Under the pieces are notes generated by a model. The model saw nothing but the letters and a program-made list of their open reading frames with translations. It ran no database searches and was not told the DNA's origin. The position numbers and the translations under genes are program-made. From assembly GCF_000150275.1 (NCBI RefSeq), contig NW_002060949.1, positions 4,378,964 through 4,442,963 on the forward strand: a stretch of 64,000 nucleotides of DNA, written 5' to 3'. Numbering within the stretch: the stretch's first letter is position 1; each line of letters begins with the position of its first letter. The DNA comes from Trichoplax adhaerens. Its lineage: Eukaryota; Placozoa; Uniplacotomia; Trichoplacea; Trichoplacidae. Shown piece by piece: positions 15,101-27,100 of this stretch.

Positions 15101-18100
15101 CACGATTTACACTATTCAATTGTTGAAATTGCTGATTCAGAATTTCTTTTCGACTTTTGACCTCGAGAAGTAATGAAGCATAGTCCTGTTCGAATATTTT
15201 AACTGATTTTATACGATCAAGAGGTAAATTACCCATGCCAGTAGCTTGCCAATGCTCTGTTGTATGTTGATAATCATTGTACAATTTTCCCATATTATCT
15301 GTAACACTTGCTAGTAGTAGCGTATCTTCCTCAAAATTTTTGATTCTTAAGTTGACCATTGGGGCCTTGATGATCTCCATAACTTTTATCTCTTCAATAT
15401 ATTGTAATAGCTTACGATAGGACAACAACAGCTCTTCAGTATTTCTAGTCCAGTCCAATTTATCACTTCGATACTGTTTAATCTTTTCGCAAATATCATT
15501 AAATCTACCAACATTATCATCAAACTCTTGCATGTTATTTGCAATTACCCCACGTAACACTGTATTAATATTATCGTAGCATCTCTGGCTTTCAGCCAAA
15601 ATTAAAGAATTATCCGCAACCTCATTCGCTAGACTTGTTAGTTTTTCAATCTGTGATTGATCGTTAGCGTCAGTAGACGAATTAGAAACGGTATCAAGAG
15701 TATTTTCAGCGATATCCATCCATGAAATAAGCTTAATCATATTAAGTGAATAATCTTTGTATAAAGAAATAACACGACTGTATTTATTGTACTCGCTTTC
15801 TAAAGTTCTAATTGTATATTGGCGTCGTTCTTTCATTCCTTGTACCTTCGATTGAAGTCTGCTTCCAGAGAAGGAATCAATTTCAGTTAAAGTTTTGAGA
15901 TGATGTTCACATTTATGCAAGGCGTCATTATCATGCTGCAAGGATATTTTGCATTTATTTATATCAGCTATCCACGATGATAAATCATTTACGTTATCAA
16001 ACGTTGAACCATCGAGAAACATGTCCGCGCTATCTAAAACGGAAAAGATTTGCGTCGCTAATTCTTCAAATTCCATCAATGAGGAAGAATATCTCTGTAA
16101 ATGTTCTAATTTATATGTGTAATTGCTCATAACTTTCTCATACTGCTCACTGAGGTTAAGAGCTCTTGCTTTAAATTTTTTGGAATCTTCGCATGGGTAA
16201 TCTGCTACGAATTGATTTGCAAGATTGTCCACCAACTGGATTGTACTCCGTTTATCTTTATACTCTTGAACATGAGTTTGAATAGCTTTTTCCTGCTTCA
16301 ATAATTCCGCTTGACTAATACCGAATCGGGTAAATTGAGAAATATATTCCCGATTCTTCAATAAATAATTTTCCATTGCTTTACAAGCCTTCTCAAACTG
16401 TTTCATTAACTCATATGCACCTTTCACTATTTCTTTCTGTTGTTGCAATTTAAGTTTAATATCATCAAAACGATCGATTGTTTCATGCATCTCAACACTC
16501 AGATCTGGAAGACTATCATTATCAGTCCAATAAGCCATCTGATTCTTAAGTCTTTTCACTATCTCTTCAGAAGAATGAACAAGGTTTTCTAAATCCTAAG
16601 GTACGTATTTAAAAATTATCAAAAAATAGAAAATTATGGTGTAGTGATAAATCAAAGTTAAAAAATTACGATATATTGCTGATAAGTAATACGAGTGGTA
16701 AAAATAGAATGTATTCGCTACCTTAATTTCTTGTAGTGCGTCATATAAAGCTGAGAACTTCAAATTATTGGATGCTAAAGAAAAAGCAGGGCTTTTTTCG
16801 ATATCTTCACAAACTATTATTATTTTACCACGAAGGAAGGTAGTTTCATGTGCTAAGTTTTCATGCTTGGTAGTTTCATCCCTTTTATTAAAAAAGACTT
16901 TCTTCACGTTGCCATGCTTTCTCTTAATGGCATTAATCTGATGACTGATAAATGCAGCATCTTCATCTGTAACATCAGGAATAAGCGTTTCACCCAAATC
17001 AGTTACTTTTTGAATTTCAATCGCTTTTTCATCCATTTCCAACGATAAAGTCTGTATTAAAACCATATGAAATTACAACGTTAATCATTTATAAAAACCT
17101 ACAGTCAAAAAATCAGGCGTATCTATTCAATTCAGATATTATTAGGCTTACGTCATCTATTTGTGATACTTCATGTTCCGATAACAAATTTTCTTTATCA
17201 TTCAACCAGAGTAAAATATCTTCACAATCTCGTTCAAACCTTACTAATTGTCCATTAATAAGAGTTAACTTAAATATTTTATCCAATACAGCAGTCTTTG
17301 AACCATTTAGCTTTCGTTGAATGTTAGATTGCTTATCTTGAATGACTTTGATCGAATTTTTGGAGTAATATTCAAGAAAGAAGTCAATTGTGGCCTTGTA
17401 AACAGGTAATATCTTAGATAATATCTGATCAACGTCGCCCTCAGCAACCTACATCCGAAAGAAAATAGAAAATTGTTTGGTTAATCTTTATATATGTTCA
17501 CTTTGCAAATCATAGAAAATATTTCAAGGACATTTCTTAAAATACTGATTAAAACCTGGAGAGATTCGATTCGTTTAGCAATGTCTTTCCTTTTAATATA
17601 TCTCATATCTTCGTTTAGCAATTCTGATTTCTCCAATTTATTACAAGCCTTATAACAACTATTCCATTCCTCTTCAAGAAGTTGTAACTTCTTTCTAGCT
17701 TTTCCAAGTTGTTCTAAATCTCTGTTGATACGATCCAGAACTTTTATGCACCGCTTACATACTTTATCCCACTTGTCTTGTATCACAGCTGACTGCTTCA
17801 CAGATAAAACTGCAATGGCATCTTGTTCATTTTGGATAATCTCGGTCAATTTATTTTGATATTGAAGGACATTAATTTTCAGTGACTGCAAGAAAATTAA
17901 AATTACAAAAATTTTAATATAACTTCTCAACTCTAGCTAGCTCTAAAGAAATATTACCTCATAATTGGATTCAACTCTATTCACATCTTCGAGGGTAGCA
18001 TCGAAAAAAATTTGTTGAATTAAATAATTTTCAGCAACAGTAACCGTCGTTGAACACTCAAGAATAGACTTATTCATAGTTTCGTATCTTTTCAATGAAT

Positions 18101-21100
18101 TTAGTAGGCATTGACGTCGGTAAAGCACTTTATCATTTAACTTTTTTACTCTATCAAGTATTGACGTCCCCGTCAATTCCGGATCAGTAAATTCTCCATG
18201 ATCGTTGGCAACAGATACAAGTTTTCTTTCAATATCTATAGCAATATCAATCCTTTGCTCGACCTTATTAATGTACCTTAAAAAATCCTATATTAAAATA
18301 AATAAATAATATTATTGCAAGCGAAAGTTTGCAAATATTGAAAACGAAGACTGTCATAATTATGAATGTATCCTGCATCTTTCATAGGTGATTTCTATGA
18401 TTAAAGCACTTACTAAACACACGCCGCTGTAAATACGCATATCTTCTGAAGATAATTCCTCTATTGAAAGCGTTATTGCAGCTGATTTGTCAATATTTTG
18501 ACATGTAGTATTCAATTTCAAAAGTATACTTTGAAGTCTCATCGAATCCATTTTAGAACGCTCCTTTGTAACTTCATGTAGACTAGTACCAAGTTGTTCG
18601 TTAGACTCAGGTAGCAAATTTGGATCCAGTACAGGTTGATAATCCCCGCTGATCTTGGAGTCACGTTGTTGGAAGATATCTGTATTAGTTAATTCCTCTA
18701 GAGTACTAAATTCTTTTAAGAATGCACTATCAAGGGCAGTTTCTGGATTAACATTTTCAAGAGACTGACTTTCGTCCACAGGTAAAACTTCAATAATTTC
18801 TTCCGGAGGTTTAGCTAAACTACTGTCGTCTTCATTATTAAAACTAATACGATCATCATCGAAAAAATTTCCTACCATGGTAAGCTGTTCAACTGGAGCC
18901 ACTGTCATTTCAATATTTTCGAGTATCTGCCGAGGAGGCTCGACAGCTATTTCTGCGCTATCTTCCTGTGCTACAGCATTTATTTCCTGTAATTGATCAA
19001 TTTTCGTTTCTACCACTACTGAGTTATTCTCTTGGTATCTATCTGGCTCATCCATAAAAGTGTAAGTGGGGTCTACTTTTTCTGCTACTATCTCATCTAT
19101 CTCAATTGCTATATCGTCATCGTCATCAACGTCAACTTCAGCCTGCTGCTCTAACATTTCAACCGTCTTATTAATGACCGTAATTAGTAGACCTTCATCA
19201 AGGACATTACTAACAACATTTCTCGAAATACTATCGCTGGATGTATTCTCTTCCGTTCGTTTTTCTCCGAGATCAATGATGTCCTCAGTAACTGGAGGCA
19301 ATCTTGGGTGATGAAGCTATTTTACAAAGAATACACAAAACTAATGTAAGGATGCTAAATACGACCAAACCATACATGCAATCTTGCAGCTACCGTCAAT
19401 GGCATGATTTGTCCTAATGCCATGCTCTTCTCTGATAGTATTCGGCCTTCAACTGTTATCTCCTTCTCCAAAGATAACCTACTAATAAAACTACTAAGAG
19501 AACGTTCAATTTCAATTGCATCATTACAAAGTCGCAAATAAATAACTTCTAGTTCAGAAAAATGCTGTCTAATGGCAGATTTTTCACTTTCGAAACATTC
19601 TTCTGTAGCTAGTCTACAGCAACTTGCCACATAAGTCATAATACGTTCACAATGATTAAGTTCTCTTTTAAAATCAGATACCATCTGTATAATATCGTCA
19701 ACTTCAGTAATTATCTCATCCGTCTCTTCAGAAAAATCTAATTTTCGTTTTTTCTCATTTAACCAAATACCTAACATTTCTACGTTATTAAAAAAATCCT
19801 TTGATTTATTCAAAGTAGCTAAAAGTTGCTTTTCTTTCATTTGGATCTCCAAAACTACTACTGAATTTCTAGACTCTAAATTGGATATTTCGTCTGAAAC
19901 GTCTCCAAATTTTGCATCTGCATATATTTTCTGTAGGTGATCTGCGAAATTGGTTAATACGGCAAACTTCGTTGGCAAATTATCACGAATCGTCTTTGTT
20001 CAAAAAAAATCAAGCATGAATAAGGACATATAAACAACGAGTAAAATCTACATAAGATTCAAAATCCACCGACCTGTAATATATGCAAGTGTTGTTGAAT
20101 GAGATATGGCTTGACAAAGTAGTAAAATGGTAATTGTAAAATGAAATAAATATTAATTTCCAATGAGCGCAGGTTAGATATCATTGCTTTAAGCTTATTA
20201 TAATCTTCCAGGTATCTCTCCAATGTTTTCCTTGTAGTTTCGCCCTTCGTAAATGCACTAGTTTGCATTTTACTTAATTTTGAAATTTGATTTTCTACCG
20301 AAGCCTTTACATTAATATACACATTAGAATCTGCTGACCACAATTTTACCAACACCTCATACAAAGAAACAGTTGATTCCGCAATACGCTTCATATATTC
20401 CGAATACTCCTCAAGTTCTTCAGGTAATAACTAGATAAGCAACATCAGAAAAGATTAATTAATAAATTATCGTACAGCGAATAATATATGATAATAATAT
20501 ATGATCCTGTAATTCAAATACGTACACGCAGAAAATTTAAAGTCTTCGTTACAGCAGCAGTACATAATATAGGTCCGCCAGTAATGGCAATTCTTTCCTC
20601 CACATTTTCAAGTAAGTTATTAGTTTTATTAAATAAATTCAATAGCACAATTGCACGCTCAGTAAATTCCATAATTTTTTGTTTCCGCTCGTAAATCAAA
20701 CTTAGAACAGTTGTAAATCTTTTCATTAAGCCAATAATTAGATTGGTAAGAGTAGCATAAGTCACATCTTCTTTATGTGAGGATGAATCAACTTGAACTA
20801 AAGCAGATTCAGTCGCCTAAATAGAAACGTGCATATAGCAATGCATGAAATTCAATACACAAATTGCCATCACGGATGCAACAAAGTCACTATTATTTAA
20901 AATAACTACCTTCTCGTTAGAAAATTCACCGAGTAGCTGCAAAATAGTAAGTGACGAGTCACTTTGTAACCAACCAGTAAAATCTCGTAATTTATCATAA
21001 ACATCCGGACAAACTTGGATAATCTCATCTAAGGATTCTTGATGTCCTCTTAACTTAAGACGAAGAGTCTCACAAGTCGAGCTAAATATGTCATTCCTAT

Positions 21101-24100
21101 CTTGACTACATATAGCATCCCATTCATATGACAGTAACAAGGTGGAGGAAGCCTATCATATATATATAATCAATTGAAATCAAACTTAACGTGGAACATA
21201 TCTTCAGCCCAATTACTTAACAAAACTAGCTAGTAATCGCTTTCAAACCTTGAGTCTCATAATACTTTCATAGAGAGGTGAATTAATCGAATTGATAATT
21301 CCGTCTAGCTGAGAAACATTATAATGCAAAAATGCATTTAAATAAAGAAACTTCTGGATATACCATTCACGATGTTCGACCGATTCTGTAGTTTCTGATT
21401 TTTCATAAAGGACAACAATATCGTTCAGCTGTTGATCAATTCTAGCATACATCTCCTCTACTATGGTTGCTCCATTTTCATCATCTCCGTTTTCATTATC
21501 AGGAAATGATCCTGAATATCCAGTTATAGTATCCAAAAAATTTTCTTGATCTTCCTCAAATTTCTTAAATGGTATGCAAAATAAATTAGTCTGTTTAAGA
21601 TCTAATCGCAACCACAACGGTACAAAAGTAACGAAACAGAAAGTATACCTCAGCTAAATAAACAAATTCTTGTATTTTCTCTCTCAACTGTACAATATCA
21701 TTCTTTTGTTGTTGAAGCCCATCATAAAATTCCTACCGGAATCGACAAATATTTATTAAATCTTTCCATACTGTTGCATTACTAAGCAAAATGCATTTAA
21801 TTGCAGTATCATACTATAGAGATGTTTTTAATGATCTTGAAATTCGAACATAATGAATTACCTTACGAGTGATTACATGCTCCTGAATTCTAAATGAACT
21901 TCCTCCAAATTTAGTAACCTGATCAAGTTTCCGTTTCGCTATTGTAATCCACGCGCTTAATCGATCATAAACGTTATGTAAATCCTTCGCGACACCTACT
22001 CCTGCATCAAGGGTCTTTCTATGATAGTTACAAAATTTTTGTAAATTTTGCCATCGTTCCAATAGTTTATCAGCGTCACTTTTAATTTTAAAGGAAGCCA
22101 TCAATTTGCTAGTTTGGCGTAACTGAGGTATCAGTTGTTGTGAACTACTGATAACGTTGTTGACGCGTTCCTGACAACCAGAAGCTTCTGTAAAGAAGGC
22201 CTACAAAAATATGCGCAAAAGTAAATAATTGTTTAATGATTATTTAGTATAAAAGAAGGATTCAATCACGCATCCAGAGGATGTACTAGTAAAAGTTACG
22301 TGCATTTTATCAAAGATAATTTTTATACCATATCACATACCGTAAAGTATTCACTTTGTTTTTTTATGTTTTCTAATCTTCCAGCCAGCCAGCGGTACCT
22401 TAAGCAGTGTCTTTCCAAAATTGATAAATATTCCGTAACTTCACAAACCTTCCACATAGTATCAACACATCTATTTTCTACAGGCGATAAGCTAGTTCTT
22501 GCGTAAGATATTAGCTGGTCGAACTCTTTTAAAAATTGAATACAAAGTTCAGTCATGTTTCTCATTTTATCTCTAATATCGGCTATTTGTCTTCTGATAT
22601 AACGGGATCCGTGATCGCTTAAACGACTAAATGGAAAAGATTCCTGGAGCATACTTTCCACTACACAACGATAGCTTTCCACCTGCTCTGAAGACACCTA
22701 AATTTTGAAAAATTGGTTTAATAATATTCCTAATATACAGTACTACCTCATAAAAATCAATAGAAGCCATGTTATGTCTGAAATTAAATTACATTCATAA
22801 TATTTATGAATTCGTATCCTCTATTGGCTATGCAATCCACATCAGTTTTTCGTCTAAATAATTCATTAAGTAATGCCTAAAAAATGGAACATAAAGTTAT
22901 AACCAGACAACACAACTATAAGTTACTTCTCAACAAATCTCGTGATCACTCATTCAAGTTTTAATACCTGAATTTTTTCCCTCTTTAAAATCATTTCAAA
23001 TACATTCGTTGAAGCTTCTATTTTTAATTCAGATAAAAAGCCTTGCGACTCACGAATCCAAGGTCTTATAGTTAAGATTAGCCCATTAAAATTCTCCAGT
23101 ACCACAACCGCATTTTGTAAATATAACGTATGAAGTGCGGCTTGAGACAAAAGGTATGTATATTGACTGCTTAAGCAGCTCATATCAGCTTGAGATGACA
23201 GTGACGACTCCGACATATCAGATAAAACCTTATCCACTGCTGCACTAAATTCACCACTTAAGTTATATAGCTCTATTTCAAGGTACTTTATGTTCAGGAA
23301 TATGTAACAAACATAAATACAACCTTAGCGCTACATTGTAATAAGAGCGGCTTGATGTATAACTAAAAGTGAAGAGGACTACTAATAACTGTGTATACCT
23401 TTTGATATCGAATCTCTTCAGAAATTGAGCCAGCATCATTTCCATGGCTTAAATTTCTGAGAAACAACTGATTATAGCGAATAATCGAATCCCTCAATAA
23501 ATCTATCAAACTTTCATATCCATATTCGATGTCAAGACTATAATACGAAAGCACAAACGAAATATTTATTATGGATTACAGGCATAATTCAACATTTGGA
23601 TTGGTATTCTTACCTTTCAATCCAACGCTGAGCAGTAGTATCTGCGCTCTTACACCCAGAACATAGTTCCATAACACTATAAATTTCAGCTGTACTAATA
23701 TTATCTAAACTTTCATAATCAGCAGATCTTCCTTCAAACTTAGCTAAACGTTCGTACCGTCTCCTACATTCACAGGTACCACTATCACTTCCCTTAGTGA
23801 CATATAGAGAGAAAGTAATATTAACTGTTATAATATCACGATTGATAATACTGTACTTATAGTAGGGCAAATCTTCATACTTTAGAAGCACTTGCGTGAA
23901 TTCTTTCATTGATACTACTTGATCTAGCATCAAGTTTGTTTTGAGCTACACTTTTTTCAAGAGATGCAGTCAATATTTCAGAAGATTTCCAATTTCCAGT
24001 TTGCCATTGTTTTAGCCACATGGCTTCTACAATATTTAAGCTATCTTCTAGACTAGCTACTCTAGCAGATGATCGTCCTAGATCTTGCGATATCAACCTT

Positions 24101-27100
24101 CGTGAATCAGATATTACCGATGACACATATATTCTATATCTGATAGCATTTACAATAATATGCTGTAAAAATAATAAAATTAAGTATTATACAGCAGATA
24201 TCACTTCATATCAAGAATAAAATTGTACCATTATCACGTAAGGAACTCAAGTAATCAACATTTCTTATTATACAGTATGCATAGGCTTACTTTCTCATGA
24301 TAGCATTTTATAATACCAGATAAATTTTCAAATAATTTCGTATAGCTATGATTGCAACTTAATTTCTTATACATAGTTTTCCACAGCTGCAGTAAATACT
24401 CATATTTTCCGCGTAATCTAAACAAAATATTACATAAATAAAATTATTCCTATTCGTAAAAGAATTACCAGCTAATAACTGACTTCAAACAACAAATGCA
24501 TGAAATAACCTTGAAGCAGATTCAATAGCTTCAGGACACTGACATTCAATAAGAAAGCACAACGATGGTACCCTTAATTCGAGCCTTTCTTGAGTCATAA
24601 TCTACAATTGAGATAATATCTTCTAAGATTCTCTGCGTTGATATTATTGTTAATTCTTTTAAACTTACAGTCCATTTGGTATGATTAGATTTGTCTAGTA
24701 GTATATATTCATTATCATTCAGGATACCATTCTATTATGGAGATAAAATCATAGCTTATTAATACAAAATTAAATTAAAACGTACATAATTTTTATAGGA
24801 CATAATTTTAGTACCTGACCATCATGATAACTACATATTGTACGAATTGGAATAGATAATTGTTCCTTAGAAGTTTTGCGGAAGTGTAATGGTAACACTT
24901 TCAGAGAGACATCACATAGACACTTAATGACAGATTGGTAAGACAGCAACTCTTCTCTCAGAATCTACAATAAAGATATGGAACAATCACATGGTCATCG
25001 AGTCCTACGTATAATCTAGGCAAAACAAAACTTTCAGCCTACTAACACTAAGCGTGTTACATAAGGATTTAATGCGATCGTCCTTAATTTCAGCAAATTT
25101 ATCATTAAGTATGTTTATTCTCTCCGTAAGCCAATGATCAGCTTCACTACAATCTAGGAAAAACTTTCAAAATATATGTTTATAATATTAGCGGAAGTTT
25201 GACAAATTATTAATGCAATCTAAACTTACTTGCTGATATACATGTAAGTGATGAATGTGTTTGTCTAAGGCCGCAATAAACTCTGACATACGAATTGACT
25301 TAAATTCTAGACTTATTGCTTGTAGCTAAAGTTGATAGCGAAATAAACAATAAAATTTACATTCATACCTACATGTACTATTACATACAACATTTGTACT
25401 ATGCACTTACATTTTGATAATTATAAATTGCTAAATCGATTCAAGAGTATATTTAATAGAGCACTTACCTCCAATACTTTAGAAGCAGAATGTTTATCTT
25501 TTATCAATTTACGTCCTATTTTTAAGTAAGTTGCAGTTCGTTTCTGATGCTCATGAAATTCGCTCTTTAAATCCTGATCATACACATAGAGTACATATAT
25601 TAAAGTTTTATCATTATCATACCGAATATATTCAAAGTCGCGTCTTTATGTGTTAAGACAAGAACCTCTGAAAGGCGCTTATACCTTTTGATAATGCTGT
25701 AGAACATCGATATCTAAATCGGTTGCACTCCAATCTCTGCCTATCTCAATCTTTTCTTTTCGCTCCAACCAAGTAAGTTCATTTTGAATATTCCTTACAA
25801 AATCCAGCAATGATACCAAGCTCGTCATTCTTTTGGCTGACATATTCTATGATACAAAATTTTTAAATTTATCAATCACTTTCCTTTACAATATCCCAAA
25901 TCCAGTTGATATACATTTACAAAAAATAATTAACACAGTAAGTAATAAAACGTACCATTACACGTTCATATAAGTTATTTAAGTCATGTATCAACGAGAT
26001 AATATTTGGTTGCTGCCTAACTTCGGCCTTATTCTGAAAATTAAATTAACAACTGCATTTATCAAATAGATTTCCACAAAAAGATTATCTATATATTCTA
26101 AAGTAACCTCCAAGCTACACAAATATTTCACATCGGGACTACGTTCCAGTAATGCTATATGTAGAATTTGATGTTCGAGCACATAGTTTTGAATATCAAT
26201 CCTATCTATGCCATACGACGCTGTTTCCAAAACAACCTAAAATGTTAATGATTAGGTTAGCTATGCTCAGTACGTTCCTGTATTCTTTACGCATATTCTA
26301 TTACCTTCTTCTTGCTAAGCCAGTTATGGATCTCTTGAATTGAATGCAACGAATCTGAAAAATTACCCGATTCTGCTTGCTTACGAAAACTTTCAACCAT
26401 TCGTTGTTGACGTTCGATATGATGGATATACAAAGTCAATACAAGAATTCGAAGACCCTGCCACTGACTATAGGCTGATTCAACCCTGAGTCGGATAAAA
26501 TTCGTTTAGACTTCAAAAAAATTATTGATTTAACATGTAAAGGCATTATAATAATATTTACGTGGTCTGCAATAGCGTAGATTCACTATAATCTTGAGTA
26601 TTTAAATGTTTAGTTTCCATTCTCATACGCTGAATTCGGCTTTCAAATATCTGTTTATATATTTAATATAAATTAATTTATCTTAATAAAACATTATCTG
26701 TGAATAAGTACGTATTATGCAGAATTGATTTACTACATCTACAAGTAGTACAACATTCTTGTTATGATTGCATATCATAAATACATAATTCATCCATTAT
26801 TACGGTCATTACAACAACATCAATAAACTTGTAAACAGAAGTGTATGGGTATTATAATATTGTAATACAAAAATTATACCAATAGAGAGGCATTTAACTC
26901 TTTGCAATGCTTCTGAACTGATTCACAGTCCATGGATGGCCATAATTGCTTCTCCTAATTTAAAAAACAAATTAGTTCGTTACATTTTGACATCAATAAA
27001 AAAAATTTTTTCTATTATATATTTAACATTACTTCATCCAAGCGTTCTTCTACTTCTTTAAGAGATACTTCCATTAACGACAGCTATATAGTTTATCGCA

